The translations under genes were made by a program, and so were the position numbers. This document shows positions 34,338-43,331 of a DNA stretch of 64,000 nucleotides, piece by piece; position 1 is the stretch's first letter; each line of letters starts with the position of its first letter. Below the pieces are notes generated by a model. The model ran no database searches, was not told where the DNA came from, and saw only the letters and a list, made by a program, of their open reading frames with translations. Source of the stretch: Microcoleus sp. bin38.metabat.b11b12b14.051 (GTDB lineage: Bacteria > Cyanobacteriota > Cyanobacteriia > Cyanobacteriales > Microcoleaceae); contig NZ_JAAFKD010000018.1 of the NCBI RefSeq assembly GCF_013299165.1, positions 80,159 to 144,158 of the forward strand, in the 5' to 3' direction.

Positions 34338-35111
34338 ATGATAGCAATAAAAGTTCCAAAAGTCACTTTCCAACCCCCAACATTCAACTCAATTGAAGAA
34401 GAACGCCGCCACCGCAAACAGCGTTTAGCCGCCGCACTTCGGTTATTTGCCCGCTTCGGATTCAGCGAAGGAATTGCCGGACACATCACCGTCCGCGACC
34501 CCGAACACCTCGATCATTTCTGGGTCAATTCCTTTGGAATGCACTTTAGTTTAATTCGAGTCAGCGACCTAATTTTAGTCAACCACAAAGGCGAAGTTGT
34601 TGAGGGAAATAAACCCGTAAACGAAGCAGCATTTGCCATTCATTCCCAAGTACACAACGCCCGCCCCGACGTAATCGCAGCAGCCCACGCCCATTCACCC
34701 TACGGCAAAAGTTGGTCGAGTTTGGGTCGCCTCCTCGACCCCCTAACGCAAGATGCTTGCTCTTTTTATGAAGACCAAGCTTTATTTGACGATTACACCG
34801 GAGTTGTTTTGGAAATCGAAGAAGCCAAACGCATCGCCAAAACTTTAGGTGACAAAAAAGCCATTATTTTACAAAATCACGGACTGTTAACAGTAGGTGA
34901 AACAGTAGATGAAGCAGCTTGGTGGTTTATTGCGATGGAACGTTCTTGTCAAGCGCAGTTAATGGCCCAAGCAGCCGGAAAACCGATTCTCATCAAGCCA
35001 GAATGTGCGCGTTTGACACAGCAGCAAGTCGGATCGCACCGCATGGGATGGTTTAGCTTTCAACCGCTTTATGACATGATTGTGCGCCGGGAACCAGACT
35101 TGTTAGATTAA
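34338..35111 (+). CDS. Class II aldolase/adducin-family protein
   Basis: 257 residues. Zinc ligands are seen in AAHAHSPYGKSWSSL (HxH) and LQNHGLLTVGETVDEAAWW, with the N-terminal RLFARFGFSEGIAGHITVRDP also typical. Family members split or epimerise phosphorylated sugars (fuculose, ribulose) but this subgroup, common in cyanobacteria, is not characterised by sequence alone. It may be co-transcribed with the VOC protein gene upstream. Confidence 0.85.
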   Translation: MIAIKVPKVTFQPPTFNSIEEERRHRKQRLAAALRLFARFGFSEGIAGHITVRDPEHLDHFWVNSFGMHFSLIRVSDLILVNHKGEVVEGNKPVNEAAFAIHSQVHNARPDVIAAAHAHSPYGKSWSSLGRLLDPLTQDACSFYEDQALFDDYTGVVLEIEEAKRIAKTLGDKKAIILQNHGLLTVGETVDEAAWWFIAMERSCQAQLMAQAAGKPILIKPECARLTQQQVGSHRMGWFSFQPLYDMIVRREPDLLD

Positions 35112-35139
35112 TAGCTTTGATATTATTCACAATAAAAAT

Positions 35140-35288
35140 GGTTCGTAGTAAGGACTTTAGTCCTGATTGACTCATAGACAAAAAGAGGACTTGCATTCCT
35201 CACTGCAAAAAAAAATGGTTCGTAGTAAGGACTTTAGTCCTGATTGACTCATAGACAAAAAGAGGACTTGCATTCCTGACTACGAACT
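35140..35288. repeat. R1 repeat, two 77-bp direct copies
   Basis: Two direct copies (from 35140 and 35217) of TTCGTAGTAAGGACTTTAGT followed by CCTGATTGACTCATAGACAA, each ending in a partial inverse. The interval separates convergent genes. Confidence 0.88.
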
Positions 35289-35304
35289 TAATCAGTTTAT
35301 AGAT

Positions 35305-36343
35305 TTATCTAGAAGCCGATTCCAGCCAAGCAATCAAATCCTGTTGACTGGTAAAATCTAACAAAATTTCACCTAAATCATTCAATTGTTCAGGAGATAG
35401 CTGCTGGATGCGAGTTTGAATTTCTGGGGATATCTCACCAGTCCGTCGCGCAATTTGACGCAATATTAATGCCATTTGCCCCTCGATTCTACCTTCTTGA
35501 CGACCTTCTCGGATGCCTTTAATCACAGCACCACGCTGGTCTTCAAAGAACATTTCTCGTTTTTCTAATGCTTGTAATTCCTCAAGGTTTAAACTCGACC
35601 TGTTGGCGATATTAAAAGCTGTTTGAAGTTCGGGAACTGACGCAAATTTCTCCGGTATTTCCTCCAAATCGGGAGCATTTTTGATGAAATAAGCCCAACT
35701 TTGAATCAAACCTTCAACTTCTTCTAGTCTTTTATTGAATTTGGGCAATTCCAGAAAAAATAACTCTATTTCTCTGTAATACTCGATGTTTTCTTCGACT
35801 TCTTTAAACACAAAAATAAGCCCAACTTTGAATCAAACCTTCAACTTCTTCTAGTCTTTTATTGAATTTGGGCAATTCCAGAAAAAATAACTCTATTTCT
35901 CTGTAATACTCGATGTTTTCTTCGACTTCTTTAAACACAAAATGGGTGAGAAATTTCTCTGTATTCTCAAACAGAACAAAATCGGTAATTGTTAAAGCAA
36001 TCAAAGGATTTAATTTTGAGTAGCCTTCTCTGGGTTTGAGTTGAGTTGCGTAGGTTTTGGCTGCATTAAATATGACGCGCTTGGTAAAAGCTTCTACATT
36101 AATTACCTGCATTTCGATAATCACAGTTTTGTCGCCTGTAATTTTGGCTTTGACATCCAGGTAAGTGTCTTTTAAACCAGTAATTGCTGGTGCGGCGTAG
36201 GGGTCGATGATTTCTAAGTCGGTAATTGTTGGCTCTGCGTTGTAGAGCATCGCATTCAAAAAGCTAATCAAAACTTCTTTATGCTGAGGTGATGCAAAGA
36301 TTTTTTTGAAGCCAAAATCTGTTTTGGGATTGATGAAGTGCAT
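35305..36343 (-). pseudogene. Rpn/PDDEXK_2 family gene, copy A, broken by 127-bp internal duplication
   Basis: Starts at 36343 with FINPKTDFGFKKIFASPQHK like its intact neighbours and reads normally to about residue 177. There, a tandem duplication (35687-35813 and 35814-35940) repeats a segment encoding KEVEENIEYYREIELFFLEL...GLIQSWAYF. Because 127 is not a multiple of three, the frame stops at 35804 and the rest of the gene continues in another frame to 35305. The second part could be translated only by re-initiation. Copies B and C downstream of it on the minus strand's 5' side show the intact form. Confidence 0.9.
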
Positions 36344-36392
36344 AATTGGTAACGGTAATGGGTATTTGGTAAATCATGTTGCAGATCAAGAA

Positions 36393-37292
36393 TTATGCTG
36401 ACACGGATTCGAGCCAAGAAATCAAATCTTCTTGATTGGTAAAATCTAACAAAGTTTCACCTAAATCATTCAATTGTTCAGGAGATAGCTGCTGGATGCG
36501 AGTTTGAATTTCCGGCGAAATCTCACCAGTAAGTCGCGGGAGTAAACGCAATATTAATGCCATTTCCCCCTCGATTCTACCTTCTCGGATGCCTTTAATC
36601 ACAGCACCACGCTGGTCTTCAAAGAACATTTCCCGTTTTTCTAAAGCTCCTAATTCCTCAAGGTTTAAACTTGACCTGTTGGCGATATTAAAAGCTGTTT
36701 GCAGTTCTGGTACTGACGCAAACTTCTCTGGTATTTCCTCCATGTCGGGAGCATTTTTGATAAAATAAGCCCAACTTTGAATCAAACCTTCAACTTCTTC
36801 TAGTCTTTTATTGAATTTGGGCAATTCCAGAAAAAATAACTCTATTTCTCTGTAATACTCGATGTTTTCTTCGACTTCTTTAAACACAAAATGGGTGAGA
36901 AATTTGTCGGTATTCTCAAACAGAACAAAATCGGTAATTGTTAAAGCAATCAGAGGATTTAATTTTGAGTAGCCTTCTCTGGGTTTGAGTTGAGTTGCGT
37001 AGGTTTTGGCTGCATTAAATATGACACGCTTGGTAAAAGCTTCTACATTAATTACCTGCATTTCAATAATCACAGTTGTGTTTCCTGTAATTTTGGCTTT
37101 GACATCGAGGTAAGTGTCTTTTAAACCAGCAATGGCTGGTGCGGCGTAGGGATCGATGATTTCTAAGTCGGTAATTGTTGGCTCTGCGTTGTAGAGCATG
37201 GCGTTCAGAAAGCTAATCAAAACTTCTTTGTGCTGAGGTGATGCAAAGATTTTTTTGAAGCCAAAATCTGTTTTAGGATTGATGAAGTTCAT
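36393..37292 (-). CDS. Rpn-family recombination-promoting nuclease/putative transposase, copy B
   Basis: 299 residues from the ATG at 37292; an in-frame extension to 37367 is the duplicated intergenic DNA and tail of the next copy. PD-(D/E)XK core: NPKTDFGFKKIF, then YLDVKAKITGNTTVIIEMQV, with D in LDVK and ExQ in IEMQ. The C-terminal half is helical and includes GIREGRIEGEMALILRLLPR. Family members (Rpn, PDDEXK_2) are DNA nucleases linked to RecA-independent recombination or defence. It is the middle of three highly similar tandem copies. Confidence 0.9.
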   Translation of the reverse strand: MNFINPKTDFGFKKIFASPQHKEVLISFLNAMLYNAEPTITDLEIIDPYAAPAIAGLKDTYLDVKAKITGNTTVIIEMQVINVEAFTKRVIFNAAKTYATQLKPREGYSKLNPLIALTITDFVLFENTDKFLTHFVFKEVEENIEYYREIELFFLELPKFNKRLEEVEGLIQSWAYFIKNAPDMEEIPEKFASVPELQTAFNIANRSSLNLEELGALEKREMFFEDQRGAVIKGIREGRIEGEMALILRLLPRLTGEISPEIQTRIQQLSPEQLNDLGETLLDFTNQEDLISWLESVSA

Positions 37293-37342
37293 AATTGGTA
37301 ACGGGTAAGGGGTAATTGGTAAATCATGTTGCAGATCAAGAA

Positions 37343-38242
37343 TTATGCTGACACGGATTCGAGCCAAGAAATCAAATCCTGTTGACTGGTAAAATCTAAC
37401 AAAATTTCACCTAAATCATTCAATTGTTCAGGAGATAGCTGCTGGATGCGAATTTGAATTTCCGGCGAAATCTCACCAGTCCGTCGGGCAATTTGACGCA
37501 ATATTAATTCTATTTTTCCCTCAACTTTACCTTCTCGGATGCCTTTGATCACAGCACCACGCTGGTCTTCAAAGAACATTTCCCGTTTTTCTAATGCTTG
37601 TAATTCCTCAAGGTTTAAACTCGACCTGTTGGCGATATTAAAAGCTGTTTGAAGTTCTGGTACTGACGCAAATTTCTCGGGTATTTCCTCCAAATCGGGA
37701 GCATTTTTGATGAAATAAGCCCAACTTTGAATCAAACCTTCAACTTCTTCTAGTTTTTTATTGAATTTGGGAAGCTCCAGAAAAAACAACTCTATTTCTC
37801 TGTAATACTCGATGTTTTCTTCGACTTCTTTAAACACAAAATGGGTCAGAAATTTCTCTGTATTCTCAAACAGAACAAAATCGGTAATTGTTAAAGCAAT
37901 CAGAGGATTTAATTTTGAGTAGCTTTCTCTCGGTTTGAGTTGAGTTGCGTAGGTTTTGGCTGCATTAAATATGACACGCTTGGTAAAAGCTTCTACATTA
38001 ATTACCTGCATTTCAATAATCACAGTTGTGTTTCCTGTAATTTTGGCTTTGACATCGAGGTAAGTGTCTTTTAAACCAGTAATTGCTGGTGCGGCGTAGG
38101 GATCGATGATTTCTAAGTCGGTAATTGTTGGCTCTGCGTTGTAGAGCATGGCATTCAGGAAGCTAATCAAAACTTCTTTGTGCTGAGGTGAAGCAAAGAT
38201 TTTTTTGAAGCCAAAATCTGTTTTAGGATTGATGAAGTTCAT
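37343..38242 (-). CDS. Rpn-family recombination-promoting nuclease/putative transposase, copy C
   Basis: 299 residues, the most upstream of the three tandem copies on this strand. It shares almost all residues with copy B, including DFGFKKIF, LDVKAKI and VIIEMQV. Differences cluster in the C-terminal linker: GIREGKVEGKIELILRQIAR here versus GIREGRIEGEMALILRLLPR in copy B and an EGRQEGRIEG insertion in copy A. The linker may be a fast-changing module. The HEAT-repeat gene upstream is on the same strand 55 bp away. Confidence 0.9.
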   Translation of the reverse strand: MNFINPKTDFGFKKIFASPQHKEVLISFLNAMLYNAEPTITDLEIIDPYAAPAITGLKDTYLDVKAKITGNTTVIIEMQVINVEAFTKRVIFNAAKTYATQLKPRESYSKLNPLIALTITDFVLFENTEKFLTHFVFKEVEENIEYYREIELFFLELPKFNKKLEEVEGLIQSWAYFIKNAPDLEEIPEKFASVPELQTAFNIANRSSLNLEELQALEKREMFFEDQRGAVIKGIREGKVEGKIELILRQIARRTGEISPEIQIRIQQLSPEQLNDLGEILLDFTSQQDLISWLESVSA

Positions 38243-38297
38243 AATTGGTAACGGGTAAAGGGTAATAAGTAAACTTTGTTTAATTATGAACTTTTTA

Positions 38298-39044
38298 TCA
38301 TAACAATCCTTCCATTTCTAAGTCTTCAATAATCTGCAAGCCGCGCGGATCGCCGACTCGTAATAGGGAAGATTTAGCATCTTCGCGCACGCCCATATCT
38401 TGGTCTTCTTCTAATGATTCAATCAAAGCGTCGATCGCCCCAGCGTACACTACATTATTCGGCAACTCCCGCGCCAGTTGCCCGATCGCCCAAGCCGAGT
38501 TACTACGCACCGCAGATACAGCATCTCCCCGCAGTGATTCAATCAACGGCGGAATCCCCGCAATCACCACATAGTAACCAACTTTTGCCATTTGACCGAG
38601 GGAACTCGCCGCCCACAAACGCACCGCCGAAATATCAGTTCTCAGAGCATCAATTAAGGGGGCTAAAGCGCGGTGATCCGTGCAATTTCCCAGGGCCCAA
38701 ACTACCCCTTTGCGAACATAACCATTCCAATCGCGGTTAAGCTGCTCGATCAGCGGTTCCACAGCATCGGGACTCGGATTTCGCCCCAAAGCATAGGCCG
38801 CACTCACCCGCACCAAGGGGCAACCGTCTCTCAATAAATTAATTAAATGCGAAATTGCGCGATCGTCCTGCAATTCGCAAAAAGCCCGGGCCGCCATCAT
38901 CCGGTGCTGAGGTTCCGGGGATTCCAGCAAAGGCAGCATTTCCTCTGGATCTGGTAGTGGGGGTTCGGACTCATCAAAATGATCCAAAGGGCTTTCCAGT
39001 TCCGTATCAAGATCGAGGGCGTTGGGGTAGTCGTTATTGTTCAT
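38298..39044 (-). CDS. HEAT-repeat (PBS lyase-like) protein
   Basis: 248 residues made of about five HEAT motifs, for example HRMMAARAFCELQDDRAISH, VRVSAAYALGRNPSPDAVEP, VRKGVVWALGNCTDHRALAP and VRSNSAWAIGQLARELPNNV. Such repeats occur in phycobilin lyase subunits (CpcE/F-type) but also in many protein-interaction scaffolds; no phycobilisome gene is nearby, so a scaffold role is as likely. N-terminus is acidic. No signal peptide. Confidence 0.85.
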   Translation of the reverse strand: MNNNDYPNALDLDTELESPLDHFDESEPPLPDPEEMLPLLESPEPQHRMMAARAFCELQDDRAISHLINLLRDGCPLVRVSAAYALGRNPSPDAVEPLIEQLNRDWNGYVRKGVVWALGNCTDHRALAPLIDALRTDISAVRLWAASSLGQMAKVGYYVVIAGIPPLIESLRGDAVSAVRSNSAWAIGQLARELPNNVVYAGAIDALIESLEEDQDMGVREDAKSSLLRVGDPRGLQIIEDLEMEGLL

Positions 39045-39240
39045 AAAAAAACTTTACCGCACAGAGGATGCTACGGGCGCAACTCAGTCAACGGTCAATA
39101 TAAATTAGCATTCCGGGCAATAAAAGCATTCCGATTCAAGACTCAAGTCCTCCTCTTGTTCGCCCTGCAGGACGAAGAGCCATCATAATTTAGATGAATC
39201 CGAACTCTAGTTTTGACTGCAAACAAATAGCTGTTGTTTT

Positions 39241-39771
39241 TCAAAGAGATTTGATCATCCACACAGAATGACTCTCATAGCCTAATTTTTGATAGAGATT
39301 CATCGCCGGCTGATTGCTCAAAAAAACTTGCAAACCAATTTGCCGATCGCCCCTTGAACGCGCCCAATTTTCTGCCTGAATAACTAAAGCTGCACCGAGT
39401 CCTTGACGGCGATGTTCCGGTGCTATGTAGAGCAGAAAAATATGGCCGTGGCGTTCTCCAGTAGTTTGGTCGATCGCATTTCCCAACCACAAACATCCCA
39501 CAACAGATTTGGGATTTGCCGACTGCGAGGGCAGCCCGGAAAAACTTTCTCCCTCTTTCGGGCTGTTTTTCAGGCACTCTACCCACCAAAGCGGCGTCTG
39601 ATTAGAAAAATACTGCTCGACAGTTTGAGCCAAATGTCCCAATTCGCGATCCGGGTAAAGCTCTCGGTAAGTATGGTGCAGGAACTTTAGCAGTTTTGCG
39701 CGATCGAGCCCAGAACCCGATCGCAGCCAGTAGCCCGGTAATATCTGGGCTGACATCCGTTTAGCGGACAC
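39241..39771 (-). CDS. GNAT-family N-acetyltransferase
   Basis: 176 residues (or 171 from the ATG at 39756). Acetyl-CoA motif A: IFLLYIAPEHRRQGLGAALV; motif B: NQPAMNLYQKLGYESHSVWM. Residues ~68-85 (NSPKEGESFSGLPSQSANPK) form a variable insert. The start overlaps the end of a small membrane-protein gene by 11 bp, so they are likely co-transcribed. Substrate unknown. Confidence 0.87.
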   Translation of the reverse strand: MSAKRMSAQILPGYWLRSGSGLDRAKLLKFLHHTYRELYPDRELGHLAQTVEQYFSNQTPLWWVECLKNSPKEGESFSGLPSQSANPKSVVGCLWLGNAIDQTTGERHGHIFLLYIAPEHRRQGLGAALVIQAENWARSRGDRQIGLQVFLSNQPAMNLYQKLGYESHSVWMIKSL

Positions 39772-39964
39772 GGAGAGGGGAATAATTTAGCCCCAAGAAA
39801 ATCGGATTCACTGCTGCCGCTTGCTTTTGGGGGATCGCTTCCTCAATCGGTGCTGGGGCAGCCATGTCAGCCGGCAAAAAGATGCGAGCGCTGACTGCTA
39901 CCAGAGCCGCCAAAAATACTAATATCGCTATAAATGGAGCAATGTATTGACGAATGATAGCCAT
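39761..39964 (-). CDS. Small single-pass membrane protein
   Basis: 67 residues. One N-terminal transmembrane helix (FIAILVFLAALVAVSARIFL, about 11-30) is followed by a Pro/Ala-rich periplasmic or lumenal segment (ADMAAPAPIEEAIPQKQAAA). Similar small proteins are frequent in cyanobacteria but no function is known. It precedes and overlaps the acetyltransferase gene. Confidence 0.65.
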   Translation of the reverse strand: MAIIRQYIAPFIAILVFLAALVAVSARIFLPADMAAPAPIEEAIPQKQAAAVNPIFLGLNYSPLRVR

Positions 39965-40100
39965 AACCGCAAAAAAATGATTCTTGAGTAGATATTATCA
40001 AGTGTACCATACAAATCTGGTCAGTTATAATTGCTGGCAGTGCCAAATTAGCTCAAAACCAGAGCGACCGCCAATACCAACAAACACAAAATAAAATATT

Positions 40101-41471
40101 ATGAGTGCATCGCCTGCCGTTTATGAAGCTCTAGCTAAGTCAATTGTTTTTTTGAATCAAAAGCCAAGCGCCCAAAATCAAGTTTTGCGGTTCCTGGATA
40201 CTAACGGCTACTATATAGATCGCGTATTCGACGACCAAGAAACAGGCTTTTACGCGATCGGCTTCGGTTCCTCCGATCCCAAACAACCGCCAGTCCTGGT
40301 ATTTCGAGGTACAGACTTCATCGACGGCGACGCTACGTTTTCCGACTCCCCGGACATTGGCCTGCCGGAATTTGAAAACAACAAAGATAGTATCAAAAAC
40401 TGGCTGACACAAATCGGTCAAGATACAGCTAAAAACCCCAGCAAATTATTGCCCGATGTCGTGGGCCACAGTTGGGGCGGAGCGATCGCTCAAATCGTAG
40501 CCACAGAATACACATCAATTACCGGCGATATCTTTACATTCAACTCTCCCGGAGTGTCAGCAAGCATCGCCAACAATTTTAGGAGAAACCTCAGCAGAGC
40601 CGGCAACAAAAATGTCAGTCACTACATTGTCAGCGGAGATATCGTCAGCTTGTTTGGCGAAGCATTTATACAGGGAAAAGTATTTCTTCAAAGTTTTATT
40701 GACCCGAGCATTAATCCCTTAACGGTTTTGGCAAAACATCGAACCGAAAATTTATTAACAACTCCGCCCCCAGATTTTGTCCAAAGACAAATTTCCCTAG
40801 AAGACTTAAACAGTCCCGCCTTTGCCTACACCAATAACGACTCAGATTTTAACGAATTTATCGCGGCGCTAAATTTGCCACTGCCCAACGTGTCAGTCGC
40901 CATTAGATACCGAGGAGGTGCAGAGAGTTTGAGAACAGCACCAGAATTTTCTTTTGTGGACTTAATCAGACAAATGCAATTCGGTTTAGCTCCCTTGCAA
41001 CCGAATTATTTATTAGGCGATGCTCGCAACAATACTGCTACCGGCGGCCGTGGAGAAGATACGATTATCGGCAATGCCGGCAACGATACTCTCAGAGGCA
41101 ATCGAGATAATGACAGCATCATCGGCGGCCCTGGCGACGACTTCTTGTACGGCGGCAGAGATAACGATTATTTGGAGGGCGGCGAGGGCAACGATTTGCT
41201 TTCCGGCGAGTTTGGCAACGATTTTTTAATTGGCGGCGCGGGGCGCGATCGATTTGTCTTGGAATCCGGCGGCGGAGCAGATGTGATTGCCGATTTTACA
41301 AAAGGTGAAGATTTAATTGCATTATCGCGGGGTCTAACTTTTGCTCAAATTAGAGTCAGCCAAGGTGCTGACGGAGCTTTAATTACTATCCCGGTTACTG
41401 GTGAAATTCTTGCTACTCTTAGAGGCTTAGTGGCGAGCGACATTACCCGACCGGATTTTGTGCAGCTTTAG
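40101..41471 (+). CDS. Secreted class 3-like lipase with RTX calcium-binding repeats (paralogue 1)
   Basis: 456 residues, no signal peptide. An alpha/beta-hydrolase domain occupies ~1-225 with nucleophile elbow GHSWGGA (S124) and plausible partners D180 (YIVSGDIVSL) and H213 (LAKHRTEN). Residues ~305-385 are RTX nonapeptides (GNAGNDTLRGNRDNDSIIGG, then GGRDNDYLEGGEGNDLLSGE). A C-terminal segment with ADVIADFTKGEDLIALSRGL is typical of cyanobacterial RTX proteins. RTX repeats imply type I secretion and calcium-dependent folding outside the cell. The next gene is a paralogue in the same orientation. Confidence 0.87.
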   Translation: MSASPAVYEALAKSIVFLNQKPSAQNQVLRFLDTNGYYIDRVFDDQETGFYAIGFGSSDPKQPPVLVFRGTDFIDGDATFSDSPDIGLPEFENNKDSIKNWLTQIGQDTAKNPSKLLPDVVGHSWGGAIAQIVATEYTSITGDIFTFNSPGVSASIANNFRRNLSRAGNKNVSHYIVSGDIVSLFGEAFIQGKVFLQSFIDPSINPLTVLAKHRTENLLTTPPPDFVQRQISLEDLNSPAFAYTNNDSDFNEFIAALNLPLPNVSVAIRYRGGAESLRTAPEFSFVDLIRQMQFGLAPLQPNYLLGDARNNTATGGRGEDTIIGNAGNDTLRGNRDNDSIIGGPGDDFLYGGRDNDYLEGGEGNDLLSGEFGNDFLIGGAGRDRFVLESGGGADVIADFTKGEDLIALSRGLTFAQIRVSQGADGALITIPVTGEILATLRGLVASDITRPDFVQL

Positions 41472-41877
41472 TAGCCTGAAATTAGGTATTTTGACAATTG
41501 GCAGTTGGCAGAAAAGCAGTTGACAGTTGACAGTTGACAGTTGACAGTTGACTCCGAAAGCAGTTGACAGTTAACAGCTACTTATCCTTAAAAGCAAGAG
41601 GATTAAAATAGTCAATATTTTTGTTTGATTTGCCGATAGAAGGAGGAGTCTTTCAGCCGATTCTTATTGCTTGCTAAAAAAAAGCGACTTTTGCTCATAA
41701 AAATATTTACAGCGAGTATCTTATGTTGCTAAATCCGCTTCATAAAGCCTACTTATTAAGAATTTTACTATCTAAAAATAGGATAATTTAATCTTGTTAA
41801 TAAGCGGAGTTTACTGTAAAATGAATTGACTAGCTTTAAAAGCCAATCCCAATCATACGACAGGAAAAAATAAGAAT
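41472..41877. repeat. Interval between lipase paralogues with heptamer repeats
   Basis: From about 41503 to 41577, GACAGTT-type heptamers (related to 3281-3314) alternate with GCAGTT. The distal ~250 bp is AT-rich without recognisable genes and probably contains the promoter of the second lipase gene. Confidence 0.7.
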
Positions 41878-43236
41878 ATGCCCTCCTCTCCCGCCGCTTA
41901 CGAAACCATAGCCAAGCAACTTGTTTACCAAGATAACAACCCTCAGTTTCAAACTTTAGTTCAAAGTGGTTTGGCTGCTGCTGGTTACCAGATCGATCGC
42001 ACTTTTGACGATCCGCTAACTGGGTTTCACGCGATCGGCTTAATTTCCACCACCCCAGACAAACCGCCCGTATTAGTATTTCGCGGCACCGACTCGATCG
42101 TAGACGATGCTGCCAATGGAGACAGGCGCGGCGTCGGTTTCAACCAATTTGAAGCCAACAAACAAGCCTTAGGAACTTGGCTGACACAAATCAGTCAAGA
42201 CGCAACAAAAAACCCCCGCCGCCTGCCACCAGACCTACTCGGACACAGCTTGGGCGGTGCTTTAACCCAGCTAGCAGCCACCGAATTCACATCTACTGTC
42301 GGAGATATTGTCACCTTCAATTCTCCCGGAATCGCTCAGAGTAGCGTCAATACATTTAAGCAAAAAGCCGGCGCAGGTAAAAATGTAACTCACTACATAG
42401 TTAGCGGCGATTTTGTCAGCTTGGGAGGAGAAGCTTTCATTCCCGGAAAAGTAATGTTGGAAACATATACAAGCCCTATTATCAACCCGTTACTTGTCTT
42501 AGACAAGCACACACAAGCTGGTTTATTAAGCTCTCCTCCTCCCGGTTTGACTAAAACAGATATCTCTGTAGACCAGTTAAACCGCCCGGATTTCACTTTC
42601 ACCGACTCCGATTATTTAGAGCTGTTAGCAGGCTTAGACTACGCACTGCCAGGTCAGGGAACAGCGCTGCGAACGCGCAGCAGTTTAGAGCAATTAAGAA
42701 CCTCTCCGGGAAGCTCTTTTCTCGGCAACGTGGTAGCAATAAAAGCTGCTCTAGATCCGTCTCGCTCTAACAAATTAGTAGGGGACGATGCCAACAATAC
42801 AGCCTCAGGTTTGGGCGGAGACGATATTATCATTGGCAATGGCGGAAACGACACTCTCAGCGGCAACGGTGGCATGGATAACATCAGCGGTAGCGCCGGC
42901 AACGACCTGCTATATGGCGGCAAAGGAGATGACGTTTTGAACGGTGGAGAAGGAGACGACACGCTGATTGGAGGACTGGGTGCAGACCTGATAATTAGCG
43001 GCGCTGGACGCGACGTATTAGTGTTAGCAACGGGCGCTGGCCCCGACACAATTTTAGACTTTCAACAGGGTCAAGATTTAATCGGTTTAAGCAAAGGTTT
43101 GACCTTCAACCAACTGAAAATCACTCAAGGGGATATTTCTACAACCATCGAACTTGCAAGTAACGGTCAAGCTCTTGCCAGTATTCCCGGTCTCCGAAGG
43201 AGCCCGCTAACAGCCAGCGATTTTATTGTGATTTAG
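41878..43236 (+). CDS. Secreted class 3-like lipase with RTX calcium-binding repeats (paralogue 2)
   Basis: 452 residues, alignable end to end with the preceding protein. Nucleophile S124 is in the canonical GHSLGGA, with D178 in YIVSGDFVSL and H211 in LDKHTQAG. RTX repeats span ~300-385 (GNGGNDTLSGNGGMDNISGS, then GGKGDDVLNGGEGDDTLIGG). DTILDFQQGQDLIGLSKGLT parallels the C-terminal segment of paralogue 1. Tandem duplication followed by divergence is the likely origin. The ATG has an AGGAAAAAATAAG upstream. Confidence 0.88.
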   Translation: MPSSPAAYETIAKQLVYQDNNPQFQTLVQSGLAAAGYQIDRTFDDPLTGFHAIGLISTTPDKPPVLVFRGTDSIVDDAANGDRRGVGFNQFEANKQALGTWLTQISQDATKNPRRLPPDLLGHSLGGALTQLAATEFTSTVGDIVTFNSPGIAQSSVNTFKQKAGAGKNVTHYIVSGDFVSLGGEAFIPGKVMLETYTSPIINPLLVLDKHTQAGLLSSPPPGLTKTDISVDQLNRPDFTFTDSDYLELLAGLDYALPGQGTALRTRSSLEQLRTSPGSSFLGNVVAIKAALDPSRSNKLVGDDANNTASGLGGDDIIIGNGGNDTLSGNGGMDNISGSAGNDLLYGGKGDDVLNGGEGDDTLIGGLGADLIISGAGRDVLVLATGAGPDTILDFQQGQDLIGLSKGLTFNQLKITQGDISTTIELASNGQALASIPGLRRSPLTASDFIVI

Positions 43237-43265
43237 TTGGCAGTTACAATACAGATATTCGGTAG

Positions 43266-43292
43266 GGACACAACATTTGTTGTGTCCTTATT
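43266..43292 (+). terminator. Palindromic terminator after second lipase gene
   Basis: Perfect stem GGACACAAC/GTTGTGTCC with ATTT loop, followed by TTATTTAT. It lies between convergent genes and may serve both. Confidence 0.65.
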
Positions 43293-43331
43293 TATCGAGT
43301 ATCCTAATTCAATCTGCAATCTTGCTGTATA

